NCBI RefSeq assembly: GCF_000003815.2
Contig: NC_049979.1
Location: forward strand, 22,478,117-22,538,834
Direction of reading: 5' to 3'
Length of the DNA: 60,718 nucleotides
From: Branchiostoma floridae
Taxonomy: Eukaryota > Chordata > Leptocardii > Amphioxiformes > Branchiostomatidae
The position numbers and the translations under genes are program-made. Positions 1-10,360 of the stretch are shown piece by piece. The notes below the pieces were generated by a model. It ran no database searches. It saw only the letters and a program-made list of their open reading frames with translations, and was not told the origin of the DNA. Every line of letters starts with the position of its first letter. Position 1 is the stretch's first letter.

Positions 1-428
1 GTGAATTATCTTTTACAATATTTCCCTTTAATGAGAAAAATATATAACGTTATACCAGTGTTTCCATTAATACCTGTAACAATTATGTAGTTTGTGGTAG
101 GTAGAAGATTAGCAGATACCACTTATGCAAAGAAGTCCCTAATTTGCATAATAGTGCATGAAATTAATGTGAAAGTGTCCTAATTCATCTAAGTACGTGT
201 AGTAAATGTTTGGATTGTCAATACTTGTTACCTACAAGTTAGTTAAAGGTAATCAAGCATAAATTATGCAGATGTGAAAGTCATTTGCATAATCAAAATA
301 TTTCATGGAGGTATGAGGTCTCCAAACTCTTGTTTTCCTCTGTTTTTATTACAGCAACTGTTTTGTTACCTTGAGTTCTCATTCCTAGCATTGTTTTGGC
401 ACTGTTATAATGACTGTTTTGTGTTCAG
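1..428. other. Intron-like or intergenic DNA upstream of Myb exon A
   Basis: AT-rich sequence with no recognisable coding signal. Its last bases form a pyrimidine-rich stretch ending in TTCAG at 424-428, which reads as the 3' splice acceptor for the exon that follows. Confidence 0.5.
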
Positions 429-546
429 GAGAACAAGGTACACCAGAAAGGATGAACAAGACATGCTGCTGTACGCAGCTATATTTGGTGGAGTAATTGC
501 AAAGCCGACAAATTTAAAGTTATGGAAATAGCTGAAAGAACATGAG
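429..546 (+). pseudogene. Rap1-type Myb exon A, copy 1 (helices 1-2, one stop)
   Basis: A 118-bp segment lies between an acceptor (TTCAG) and a donor (GAG|GTATAT). Its frame encodes RRTRYTRKDEQDMLLYAA, then a stretch ending KLWK, then a stop. This pattern, an aromatic plus Thr, an acidic pair, a hydrophobic L-L-Y core and LWK, is that of the first two helices of the Rap1/TERF2IP Myb domain, which in known proteins serves telomeric or protein contacts. The same exon at 9073 has TGG where this copy has TAG at 529-531, so a single nonsense change is the only clear lesion. The exon starts in phase 2 and ends in phase 0, matching the helix-3 exon at 1053. The family call rests on residue pattern alone; the gene product is unnamed. 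Confidence 0.6.
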
Positions 547-1052
547 GTATATGTATGTATAGTGTTGTCGACATAGAAAACAAACTATCATCTAATTATC
601 AGAATATGATCGTGACTAGGACGGTTCATGGTTCTAAGTAACCTGTAAGCATATGCAGGTCTAAAGTGAAGGCCCCAGACACATAAACAATTTGTGTATG
701 ACACTAAAACAAATTTACCAACAGAGTTTGTATGTCATGTGTATTGAAGCATTGGTCCAGACAAAGAATCACTGTTTACAAGTCCATGGCCTTCACCCTT
801 GCTCAATTGCATACTGAAGAAAATCATCAACCTCCTTGGGAAGAAGTGCATGATCAAACATGTCTTTAATTGATAACAAGTCTTGTTTAGTCTTGTTGGC
901 TTTGTTTTTTGGGTCATATTAATACCCGGTAAGCACACTGCATGGTGCACTGCCAATTTGTTGCCTGTGTCACAATTTGTACATTCCTGAGGCCTCTTGA
1001 CCTGGGTGTAATTCATGATAGGTGACACCTGCTGTACATTTGTCTACTGCAG

Positions 1053-1132
1053 GAAACAACCCATCCAGCATCATCCATGCATAAACATTATTTAATGTTC
1101 CTGAAGGACGAACCACTGCCTGAGGTTCAAAG
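1053..1132 (+). CDS. Rap1-type Myb helix-3 exon, copy 1
   Basis: An 80-bp open exon lies between CTACTGCAG and the strong donor AAAG|GTAAGC. It reads ETTHPASSMHKHYLMFLKDE, then PLPEVQ. In Rap1 Myb domains the third helix has the form T-H-x(3)-S-x(3)-R/H-Y-x(2)-L, and THPASSMHKHYLMFL fits it. It begins in phase 0 and ends in phase 2, exactly complementary to the 118-bp exon (phase 2 to 0), so the two together encode one 66-codon module. The copy at 9709 differs at five third-codon positions, a hint of past purifying selection on this frame. The opposite strand is also open here, so strand is not beyond doubt. Confidence 0.6.
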
Positions 1133-1710
1133 GTAAGCATTTTGAAGCATCAGACAGTGTAGTAGATATTACTGGAAAACCAAGTGTTGAACAAATTGTC
1201 AAATATCAAATGAACAAATTGTCATAAGGAACTAACATAACGATTGTATAAAAATGTCACTCGCACTTAAATCGTCTTTAGATAGTTCCTATGGTACATG
1301 CATATGGGAATACCATGGGAACTGCAATTCGCTATTTTCTGTAATTCAGTACAACTGTTATTATAATGATTAATTCTTGTGTAGACAATTAGAATAGGAA
1401 AATAAATCTGACATTGTTAGCCATATATTACACCCTTTTCACTTTCTTGTTGTTTTGGGCCCACAGTAGGGTTTCGTTGTCTTTCAAGAGTCCAAACATG
1501 AACAATACATAATGCTGATCAGATACCGAACATTATTCATTCTATGCAGTGCTATTCAGAATACAATGGGTCAAAATCCTTTTTGATTCATTAGCACTTT
1601 CAAGTTTGGCCTGTAGTTTATACATGTTAGCTGCTTCAAAGTAGTTTATAGCTACTTCAGCAAAATTTCCGCAAAACTGGCCAGGCACCACTGTGGCTCA
1701 GAGTCAGCAG

Positions 1711-1769
1711 GACAGGACAGAATTTGTTCTGCTGTTCGGGGTTACCTTAAATGCAAAACCTGGAGCAAG
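1711..1769 (+). pseudogene. Downstream Cys-containing exon, copy 1 (5-bp deletion)
   Basis: Flanked by GTCAGCAG and GCAAG|GTACGG. The matching copy at 10297-10360 is 64 bp, open, and starts in phase 2 as the helix-3 exon requires. This copy lacks five bases near 1741, which puts a stop in frame. No family is recognised. Confidence 0.35.
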
Positions 1770-2470
1770 GTACGGTTAAGGGAAGTTTTGATGAAACATT
1801 AAGTGCTAACAGAAGTTCAAAGTCACAGCGTACAAATAAATCAATTGGCTACGCCGTGTTCCATTACTGTAACAGCAATGAAGCATCAGCAGAAACTTCC
1901 ATGGTAACGTGTGGGACTGTTACATGAATTACATGGAAAAAGGCCAGACTTGCTCCCATGCCAAACTTCTTTTCATGACATATCTTCCCTCTCGTGGCAA
2001 TGTCGAGGGATAATCTTAACACCCTTACCGTGCCACCAGATCATACATATATAAATCCTTTTATTATAACAGATCACCTAAAATAATAAACTTGCATGTT
2101 GTTTAGGAACTGGGGACTGTAGAAAATGATGGACTGTGTTTCTACTGTTATAATTTATATAGTGTATAGAATTTGCACATAGTGGCGCATGGACACAACT
2201 TACAATTTTCTAAGGTAATCGAGACAAACGCAAACAAAACAAAATTACAGCTGTGAATTTCATTTAGCTTATTTGCTCAGCTGAGGTGGATTGATTTCAT
2301 GTAAGTCCATGATCTAAACCTCAGATGGCTTCTTTACGGCGCTCAAGATACGAGCATGAGTCTGGGACACTGGCATTCCATTTGGACAATCTGGAATTCC
2401 TAAGCAAACATTCCCGAGCACACATTCCTCTGGTCCATTGGCACAACACGGAATTCCTAGGCAAACATGT

Positions 2471-2709
2471 GGTCATAGACAGTGATAGAGATTATTGTAG
2501 AAAGAGACTCAAATACTAGTGTTAGCTATATCTTAAGACAGGTTGTGTTTGACTAATACTGTTAAGTAAGAGCTGTCAAGCCACTGTAGCTCTTCGTTTA
2601 AAAACAGTTTACATTTTTAATGGAATACAGACTGAGACTAAACATGAAGCAGACTGACAAGCTACTAGTATAATGTACTGATTAGGATTGACAGATCATA
2701 AAGAGGAGG
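2471..2709. other. Stretch without a gene
   Basis: Non-coding. About 2460-2550 matches 27246-27335 (shared words include ACTAGTGTTAGCTATATCTT), showing another unit boundary of the duplicated locus. Confidence 0.5.
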
Positions 2710-3117
2710 AAGGCAACATTTCCTAAGTGTAGACTGTAGACTGACCTTATGTTTTGACACACATGTAGGTGGAGATATTGCGCCCTCCTGCCGGCCTAAA
2801 ACCAGAGCATATGTCAGGCGCAAGCCTGCACCCAACAGGAGGCAGCGGCAAGAGCCAGAAAGTACTTTACATTCTGTTTCAACTATCACTAACCATACCT
2901 GCAAGTGACAAAACTGTTGTCTTTGTGCAAATATGTAAGAACAGGCCTCTAACATTTTGTTTGGCGTGACCTCTCAATTGTAAAGACTACATAATTTATT
3001 AGGCACTTGCAGGAATGGTTACTGTTTTAAAATTTAGTTCCAAATTTGTGTGGAAATGCTGTTTGTGAGTCAGTTTCCCTGGTTAATGACACCAAGCACT
3101 TTTACAAGCATTCATCT
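2710..3117 (+). repeat. Near-identical 408-bp duplication, copy 1
   Basis: Matches 3662-4069 at an offset of 952 bases with only a few substitutions, so it is much younger than the other duplications in the locus. It contains the 93-bp linker exon at 2769-2861. Confidence 0.85.
2769..2861 (+). CDS. Basic linker exon, duplicate copy
   Basis: A 93-bp symmetric exon between CATGTAG and a GTACTT donor. Read in phase 1 it encodes GDIAPSCRPKTRAYVRRK, then a Pro/Arg/Gln-rich tail, a strongly basic and probably unstructured segment. It is a second copy of the exon at 3721-3813; the donor is shifted by an A/G difference but GT remains. Being 31 codons long and phase-symmetric, inclusion of either or both copies would keep the frame. 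Confidence 0.45.
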
Positions 3118-3302
3118 TTTACAAGCATTCATCATTCAGCTGAAATCATTATACTTCTACAACTACATGTACATACCTCAGACCAAGGAGGTTATTAACC
3201 TCCTTGCTCAGACTACTTCACTGGTGTCACATCTTTATGTACACTCAAGGCAAACCACATCATGTTTTTTTCTCTCCTTTTTTTCCATTTTTTCAAAATC
3301 AG

Positions 3303-4664
3303 GTGAAAATGCTTGCACAGCGACTGACCTGTACAATCTACTTGCTGCAAAGCTACTTGTTCAGCTAATGATAGTTGTCAGGAAGCTGTACACAGATTTT
3401 GTTACTTTATGTTTAGTAAGTGGACACCCCAGCCTGAACCATGCACCAGCAAGCAGCAGTTGTAGCAGTGATGAGGAGACAGACCATGAGATAGTGAGAG
3501 ATGCTGCCAGCACACAAGGTAAGCCATAAATGGGACGGTTCGAAATTATAGCAAAACAATTCTGGTTGCAGTCCTGAAAAAAATAATACCTCGGGATTTT
3601 GTAATTTTTTTTGAATTTCAGTTAAAGTGATCCAACAAGATGCAGTTTAGCAATGTTTAGCAAGGCAACATTTCCTAAGTGTAGACTGTAGACTGACCTT
3701 ATGTTTTGACACACATGTAGGTGGAGATATTGCGCCCTCCTGCCGGCCTAAAACCAGAGCATATGTCAGGCGCGAGCCTGCACCCAACAGGAGGCAGCGG
3801 CAAGAGCCAGAAGGTACTTTACATTCTGTTTCAACTATCACTAACCATACCTGCAAGTGACAAAACTGTTGTCTTTGTGCAAATATGTAAGAACAGGCCT
3901 CTAACATTTTGTTTGGCATGACCTCTCAATTGTAAAGACTACATAATTTATTAGGCACTTGCAGGAATGGTTACTGTTTTAAAATTTAGTTCCAAATTTG
4001 TGTGGAAATGCTGTTTGTGAGTCAGTTTCCCTGGTTAATGACACCAAGCCCTTTTACAAGCATTCATAGTGTGCATTTGATTCAGCACGAAAGTTGTTTT
4101 AAGGTGGCAGGTGAATTGGATCTGATCACCCCTACTTTCCTTTCCTCCAATCAGAGCTCTACTATACCAGTCCCCACCACCACGAGTGGGGAGGGCAGCT
4201 CTCTCCGAGAAACATCTATAGAGGTGTGTTGGGCATGTGTAGTGGTCCTGTGTAGTCCTAACCAGGCATGAGAATGCAGAAGTTGTAGCTGCAGACATAG
4301 GGCGTAGCCATCAGCCGAGCCAGTTCACTAACAGGGTCGTTCTACTGCTTTTATTTGCATTAGTTTGGTAGTGACTATGTGTGACAGTGCCGTTGGTTAA
4401 ATTGCTTTCTCTGTAGGCAAGCACGGCTACATGCAGTTGCAGGTGTAACCATTCATAACTTCCTTTGTGTAAAATGGCACATGTGGCAAAAGTACGCAGG
4501 TCTAAACATTTCCGGTTCTGTCCACAGATGAGTCGTCGTACGGTTGTGGAACGACCACCGCGGGCACCAACATGCCGCCGATGAGCCCAAACAGCTCCAA
4601 GGGCAGACGGTGGAAGCGTGCGCCAAACAACCAGGGGAGCTTACGGAGCTTATGTACAGGCTAA
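3303..4664 (+). CDS. Four-exon chain ending a linker-type gene, all phase 1
   Basis: Four segments with good splice borders join in one frame, every junction in phase 1: 3303-3518 (216 bp; a shorter version starts at 3417), 3721-3813 (93 bp), 4155-4223 (69 bp) and 4528-4664, which ends in TAA. Donors include ACAAG|GTAAGC, a perfect consensus, and acceptors include TTTCCTCCAATCAG. The product has a hydrophobic start, a Ser/Asp/Glu patch (SSSCSSDEETDHE), a basic stretch (CRPKTRAYVRRKPAPNRRQR) and a last exon with KGRRWKRAP, which looks like a nuclear localisation signal. No enzyme fold is visible. I infer a nuclear, partly disordered C-terminal region belonging to the Myb-containing family; upstream exons joining it to a Myb exon were not found. 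Confidence 0.45.
3662..4069 (+). repeat. Near-identical 408-bp duplication, copy 2
   Basis: Partner of 2710-3117. Differences are a few point changes, such as A to G at the end of the linker exon, which here gives the donor AAG|GTACTT. Confidence 0.85.
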
Positions 4665-5120
4665 CCCCACTAACAGTATATTGTTGTCCACATCCAAAAA
4701 CTTATATAAGTTTGGCCTGACAATTTTGTAGTTTACAGCTATAAACCCTCTCCAACAAGATCTCTTCAGTGTCACTGACGGAAACTACTGTGGTTAGTAT
4801 TTAAACATCAGACCATTTCCAAAACCATATCCAGTTGCTTGAGTAACTACTTTTTGGCGTATCTTATTACCTGGATTTCTAACCTACATCGACGAATAGT
4901 AGCTTTTACATTAAAATCTATGTGAACTGACAGGTAATTGCTTCTGGTTACTACAGAAGTTCTGTTTTGATACAAATGAAATTGATTGGCACAATTACAT
5001 GTGGGTTCTATTTCCTCAGTAGTCCCTGACGGCAAAAGAAGAACCATTTGTGGTGTGGCGGACTCGGCACACCACTTGGGCAATCCTACAATGGAAATGG
5101 GGTAAGAATTTTTTGTGTGT
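4665..5120. other. Stretch without a gene after the linker chain
   Basis: AT-rich, no exon-like segment recognised. There is no clear polyadenylation signal close to the TAA at 4662-4664. Confidence 0.4.
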
Positions 5121-5838
5121 GACCTGGGTGGGGAGGTGGGTGCAGCTGTAGCTGGGGCTGTGGACCCGAGGCCAGGCGATACTGCCTTAAATTTCAATAC
5201 CGTTTTGTTATTTATTATTTCATTACTATTTTCTTTAAGGCGTGAGCCCTTTCTTAGATTTGAAAAACATTGCTATGTTGAGATACATAGCAGAGAATGC
5301 AGATGAAAAGAAGCCTGATACCGGGAATGAGACATACAAAGAAATGCAATGATACAAGGTATATGTGGACCCGAGGCCAGGCGAACGGCCCAAGCTGCTG
5401 ACAGTACTTGTTTTCATAGCTTTTGTAAACATCTTGTTTGACTAGTATTTTATAAATATCACATTCTTTTACATACTGTTCTTTAAATAGTGCTTGATAA
5501 TATTTTCACGTATAGACTTTTGTTTCATGTGATACAGTTTCTCATTTTCAAGAGTACATATTAGACAACAGTGAAATTCAATCAAGGCATTATGAAGTGA
5601 TTCGCGAGTAATTTGCACTTACAAGTGCACAATGTCGATAGATTAACCTACTTTTCAGGTTTTAGTGTGAACAATGCTTCCTGTCACTTCCCAGATTTGG
5701 CAAAATGTACATATAATGTATTAGGATTGAGATATTGAAACATTAGTCAAGTGCGGTGTCCTATTTCAATGAACTTGTAATTTCTGTTTCACTAATTACG
5801 AATTTCGATTTTGTCTCTAGCTGCTGGAGATGAGGAAG
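5121..5838 (+). repeat. Duplicated block with Myb exon B, copy 1
   Basis: Aligns with 27785-28450: GACCTGGGTGG, the Gly/Ala coding stretch, exon B, and the long intron up to the CTCTAG acceptor. In the second copy the sequence then jumps to what is position 7076 here, so 5839-7075 is either an insertion in this copy or a deletion in the other. Confidence 0.8.
5240..5358 (+). pseudogene. Rap1-type Myb exon B, copy 1 (frameshift and stop)
   Basis: Bordered by TTTCTTTAAG and ACAAG|GTATAT. It resembles the intact exon at 26585-26702 but is 119 bp instead of 118: one extra base near 5270 breaks the frame after the PFLRFEK block, and CGA has become TGA at 5350-5352. The original pattern (aromatic, acidic, ML-RYI-EN, Tyr-Lys-Glu-Met) is the Rap1-type helix 1-2 arrangement. 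Just upstream, 5121-5210 encodes the end of a Gly/Ala/Val-rich stretch (GAVDPRPGDT) also seen before 27895. Confidence 0.6.
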
Positions 5839-6020
5839 GCAGTGTTAGAGACTGCAGAAGATCTAGAGAAGCACCTGTGGACCCACGCTCGTACCCAGCG
5901 CCGCAAAAAAGCCATAGGATTAGATCGTGGGCTGATAAGTCACAATCCACCTCAGGCTGAACAAAATAAAGTCAATGGAATTCATAGGTGTCATGTTTTT
6001 TCTTCTTTTGTGTGTGTCTG
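5821..6020 (+). other. Exon candidate, frame uncertain
   Basis: Follows the acceptor TTGTCTCTAG. In phase 0 it reads LLEMRKAVLETAEDLEKHLW, then a basic part, as a continuation of a Myb exon would. In phase 1 it reads GDEEGSVRDCRR and later RSYPAPQKS, resembling the basic linker exons (GD..., CR..., PAP). Both frames are open for 40 or more codons, so I cannot choose. The second copy at 28432 is cut off after about 20 bases. Confidence 0.35.
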
Positions 6021-6520
6021 AATTACCTCAAATGCTAAATAAATCGTAAGTTGTAAGACTTGAAACGTTAAGTGTGTGCACGCCACAATGTGCGATAACC
6101 TACAAAATGTAGTACTTTGTTACACTTAGCGAACGAAAACAAGACGCAAGCTTACTATTTTATGGAGTAAAATGTGACACGTTATAGTAAAGGGAGCGTT
6201 AGAATGTACCTGATTTTGTGGCACTGTGAGGGCCTAAAATTATCCCTCTACATTGCCGAGTGGGGAGTTATGTCAAGGTGCCAGAATGAAGATATTTGCA
6301 TCAATAAAAGCTTTTTGCCCAAAGTTGCAACGATCTGGAAATGGCGGAGAGAAATGAGAAAAAAGTACTAAAACCCTGCAAGTAAACTACCGCTAGTCGA
6401 GCCTCCAGAGATGGGAGGGTACCATGCCCCCATGATGACTGCCAGGGAAATGCCGTGTTCTTCCTGAAAGGGCAGTTATACATGTCTAAACAGGCACCTA
6501 AGCAATTGGGACAAAATCAG
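6021..6520. other. Stretch without a recognised gene
   Basis: Short open segments only. 6320-6372 encodes WKWRREMRKKY, basic, without clear splice borders. Confidence 0.35.
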
Positions 6521-6606
6521 ACGCCGCAGCTGAAAAAGTGGCAAAACAGGCCAAGACAGCCTTCGAGGAAATGAAGCAGAAAGTTGAATAACTGCAAAAG
6601 ATCGAG
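6521..6606 (+). pseudogene. Coiled-coil exon
   Basis: Between AAAATCAG and ATCGAG|GTACGT. Phase 1 reading gives AAAEKVAKQAKTAFEEMKQK, then VE, a stop, and LQKIE, a classic heptad-type helix with one nonsense codon. It ends in phase 0, matching the segment at 7213, which opens with EKEQAG. It therefore probably lay just upstream of the helicase part of the gene. Confidence 0.4.
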
Positions 6607-7212
6607 GTACGTTTCCATTTGTGAGGATATGGGTGTTTATGGACGAGTTTTGCTGAATTGATCATGCACTGTGCAAGTTATCATTATATTTGCAGCTCGA
6701 GGAAGATTTCTAACAACAGGAGACACGTGCTCTAGGTTTCTAAGTGCTATGGGTTTCTAAGTGTTGAGTCGTATATTGTTCACTAATTTTGTGTAATATA
6801 AAAGTTAAAGGACTTTTCTTGTTTATGTTCAGACTTGAGTAAATAGTATTGTAAGCCTTGTAATGCAGTAACTGCGTCTGTTGAAATGAAGAGAGTTGTT
6901 GCAAGCCTGATGAAGTTCCCAAATAATGCATAATATTTATATGCAAATAGTCGTTACTGTAAATAGGCTATTTGGGCATCTGGAAATTATTTAAAAAAAA
7001 ACAACCAACAAGTCATCTGAAAATGTGTGTGTACATGATGGTTTTCCAACTTATATATCTGTATATTGCACCGTTGATTAAGTAATACTAAAGACATGAA
7101 CACATGTATTTGTGGGATGCAATATTTAATGTCTGCTTTGTTATTACAAAAGCAAACACTTGTATGGATAGTACATCGTACTTATGTTTTGTGTCACCTG
7201 TTTTTCTCACAG
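6607..7212. other. Intron-like stretch
   Basis: No coding signal seen. It ends in the acceptor TTTTTCTCACAG at 7201-7212. From about 7076 on it again matches the second copy of the block (28450 onward). Confidence 0.45.
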
Positions 7213-8010
7213 GAAAAGGAGCAGGCAGGATAATAGTTTTCAGATAACATTCCTAACACTTTCAAACAAAGTCACTGCAACAAACTTTAAGACCCGAACT
7301 TGCTGCAAAAAAGGCAGGCACCGTCTTTCAGGCCGGAGCCTTTCTGAACTCGTTCTCGAGTGGACGCCCGCCATATCCCTTGAGAGCTGAGGGAAAAGAC
7401 GAGGTAAAATATCACCTGTGGTATGTTTCGGAGATAAAGGACAGCAAAACATTCGTATCTATTGTCTGTAAGCCGGTCAGCGTAAAAATGTTTTCCAAAC
7501 ATCCTCATCAACATGTCCAGCTCCAGACACAACAGACATTGCAGATCCACTGTAGGAGTGCCTCAGAAGGGTTTTCAACCTACCATCCTTCCGACCTGGA
7601 CAGAAAGATAATGTAACTATTCTCATAATACCGACAGGGAATGGGAAGACACTATGTTTTACTCTCCCAGCCATTCTGAGGAAAGGGGTTACACAGTTGT
7701 TATTGTCGCACTGGTTGCTTTCGGAGCTGATCTCCTGAGAGGGTTAACTTGGACAATAGCATACCATCCGTCTTCCTGTCCCATCTCACGGCAGAGCTCA
7801 ATAGGCAAGCATTTACACCATCATCCATGACCCAGTCCAACAACAAATTTAACTTGTCATAACATCACCCGAAAGTCTGATCAACAAGGCAGTAGTGTGG
7901 AAGTGCGTAGCAGGGTTGAAAGAAAGGTGACTTTTGGAGATATGGTTATGGTGGATGAAGCTCACTGCTTGGACCAGATGGGCCATGAATTCCGCCCCAC
8001 CTGAGCTGTG
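7213..8010 (+). pseudogene. RecQ-like DNA helicase relic, copy 1
   Basis: Fragments of helicase lobe 1 occur in several frames. An upstream part encodes GRPPYPLRAEGKDE and YHLWYVSE (no family recognised). Then come the Walker A motif IIPTGNGKTLCFTLPA near 7625-7675 and the DEAH box MVMVDEAHCLDQMGHEFRPT near 7945-8005. RecQ proteins have DEAHC followed by QWGHDFRP; here Trp is replaced by Met. RecQ helicases unwind DNA 3' to 5' using ATP. Frameshifts, for example a 2-base insertion near 7692, and stops show the copy is dead. Lobe 2 is not visible here. Its repeated linkage to Myb exons is the notable context. Confidence 0.7.
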
Positions 8011-9072
8011 TCGGGTGTAGCACATAATGGTTAAGTTTCTCAAGCTTGTCAAGGTTATCCACAAATCATTTCCGAAGTATCACAAGTTCATGCTATAGAA
8101 CATGCAGTCATCTAACCGAAGTAGGATTTGATGCCCCACAAATGAGGAAGTCTTCTCCATTGCCAAAAATTAGTAGACACATTTAGAGCTGCGAAAGTTG
8201 GTGGCACTTGACTTAAGTGTTTAAGAGGTGTAAAATATATGTGTTTATTGATGAGACCAAAATTGAAGCATATCCTGTCTTTTCAGTAATTGAAATAAAG
8301 AAATAATGCCAAGGAACGGAATAAACACTTCTTTAAAATTAGATATTTGAGTGTCTTACGAATACATAGGGCGCTAATGAAGACTATGTAGAGACTTACA
8401 TAGAAGTCTACAGTGTACTTTGTAACCATGTGTGACCGACCAAGATAAAACCTTCTGGCTAACTAAATACGCTACAGCAATATATAGACCAGACAGAAAC
8501 GGGATTTGTAAAGATAATCCAGATCGAGAGAGAACCATTACCAGATTATGTGCACTGGCTTCCAACAGATGGTAAATTAAACGAAATTTTGTATGCCACA
8601 TTAAAGAAAAAGTTAAGAAGAGTTACCACATGATGACCTCACATCTTATGTTTAAAGCATTCCAAAACCAATCAGTTGGGTTTTATGGTCAGTTTCCTCT
8701 TTTGGAATATTACTGGAAAACCTAGTGTTGAACAAATTGTGAAAGTCACTAACGATTGTATAAAACTGTCACTCTTACTTAGTATTTAAATCGTCTTTAG
8801 ATAGTTAATATTATGGTATAACAATACCATAGGAAATGGTATGCGCTATTTTCTATCATACAACTGTATTAATTGATTCTTGTTAAGACAATTAGAGAAG
8901 GAAAATGAATCTGACATTGTTATTTCACCTTTCACTTTTTTGTTCTTTTGGGCCCACAGTAGGGCTTCATTCTCTTTCATGATTCCAAAACCATAACTTT
9001 TCGTTCCTGTTAGTTTGTCTACCTGTCTATTTTGTTTTGATACTCTTTTCATTTCACTGTTTTTAGTGTTTG
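8011..9072. other. Non-coding stretch with a third intron copy
   Basis: About 8700-8990 aligns with 1170-1490 and 9820-10110 (shared words include GGGCCCACAGTAGGG and GACAATTAGA), so it is a third, more diverged copy of the intron that follows the helix-3 exon. No exon was recognised in it. Confidence 0.55.
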
Positions 9073-9190
9073 GAGAACAAGATACACCACCAAGGATGAA
9101 GAAAACATGCTGCTGTACGCAGCCATGTTTCGTGCCGTCATTGCAGAGCCGACCAATGTAAAATTATGGAAGTGGATGAAAGAACATGAG
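9073..9190 (+). CDS. Rap1-type Myb exon A, copy 2 (open)
   Basis: A 118-bp exon, open throughout, encoding RTRYTTKDEENMLLYAAMFR, then a stretch ending in NVKLWKWMKEHE. Aromatic-Thr, acidic pair, L-L-Y core and LWKxMxEHE match helices 1-2 of the Rap1-type Myb domain. Splice borders are weakened: the acceptor AG is missing directly before 9073 (nearest AG at 9065-9066) and the donor is GC rather than GT at 9191. GC donors do occur, so expression is possible but unproven. The helix-3 exon follows at 9709 with the right phase. Confidence 0.6.
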
Positions 9191-9708
9191 GCGCATATAT
9201 GAATAGTTTTGTCGACATAGAAAACAAACTATCATCTAAGTATCAGAATCTGATGGTGACTAGGACTCTCATGGTTCATTGTTCTAAGTAACCTGTAAGC
9301 ATATGCAGGTCTAAAGTGAAGGCCCCAGACACACAAACAAAATGTGCATGGCACTGTACAGAGCTAGAGTCGGTATGTCATGTTTATTGAAGCGCTAGCA
9401 TTGACAAAGAATCACTGTTTACAAGTCCGTGCCTTCACCCTTGCACAATTGCATACTTAAGAAAATCATCAATCTCCTTGGGAAGAAGTGCATGATCAAA
9501 CATGTCTTTAATTGATGACAAGTAAGTCTTCTTGAGTATAATGTTGGCTTTGGTTTTTGGGTCATATTAATACCCGGTAAGCACACTGCATGGTGCACTG
9601 CCAAGTTGTTGCCTGTGTCACATTGTACATTCCTGGGGCCTTTAATTTTGACCTGGGTGTAATTTGAATGATGATAGGTGACACCTGCTGTACATTTGTC
9701 TACTGTAG

Positions 9709-9788
9709 GAAACACCCTATCCAGCAAAATCAATGCATAAGCATTTTTTAACGTTCCTGAAGGACATACCGCTACCCGAGGTTCAAAG
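9709..9788 (+). CDS. Rap1-type Myb helix-3 exon, copy 2
   Basis: 80 bp, acceptor CTACTGTAG, donor CAAAG|GTAAGC. It encodes ETPYPAKSMHKHFLTFLKDI, then PLPEVQ, the recognition-helix part of the Myb module begun at 9073. Phase 0 to 2. Compared with the copy at 1053, SMHKH, FLKD and PLPEVQ are unchanged, while several silent third-position changes have built up. Confidence 0.6.
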
Positions 9789-10296
9789 GTAAGCATTTTG
9801 AAGCATCAGTGTAGTACATATTACTGGAAAACCAAGTGTTGAACAAATTGTCAAATATCAAATTGTCAACTGACATGACGATTGTATAAAAATGTCACTC
9901 GCACTTAAATCGTCTTTAGATAGCGAATTGCAATTCCCATACGAACTATTTTCTATAATTGTACAACTGTTATAATTGATTCTTGTGTAGACAATTAGAA
10001 TAGGAAAATAAATCTGACATTGTTTGCCATATATTACACCCTATTCACTTTCTTGTTGATTTGGGCCCACAGTAGGGTTTCATTGTCTTTCAAGAGTCCA
10101 AACATGAACAGAATATATGACGATCAGATACCGAATATTCATTCTATGCAATGCTATTCAGAATACAATGGGTCAAAATCCTTTTTGATTCATTAGCACT
10201 TTCAAGTTTGGCCTGCTGCTTCAAAGTAGTTTATAAGCTACTTCAGCAAAATTTCCGCAAAACTGGCCAGGCATCACTGTGTCTCAGAGTCAGCAG

Positions 10297-10360
10297 GACA
10301 GGACAGAATTTGTTCTGCTGTTCGGAGTTTATTAACCTTAAATGCAAAAGCTGGGGCAAG
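10297..10360 (+). CDS. Exon after helix 3, copy 2 (open, Cys-containing)
   Basis: 64 bp between GAGTCAGCAG and GGCAAG|GTACGG. Starting in phase 2, as the previous exon demands, it reads TGQNLFCCSEFINLKCKSWG and ends in phase 0. Three cysteines in 14 residues could bind metal, but no family is recognised. The call rests on splice borders, phase agreement and an open frame. Confidence 0.35.

Larger units (their letters stand above)
429..2470 (+). repeat. Segmental duplication, copy 1 (pair with 9073-11041)
   Basis: From Myb exon A onward this stretch aligns almost base for base with 9073-11041, including the introns, the helix-3 exon and a 60-bp exon candidate. Landmarks shared in order are ACATAGAAAACAAACTATCA, the CTTGGGAAGAAGTGCATGAT block, and AATTGGCTA. 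Similarity fades near 2470, where the left copy continues with sequence resembling 27246-27335 instead. Small indels dominate the differences. The copies are too far apart to be a fresh tandem event. Confidence 0.8.
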
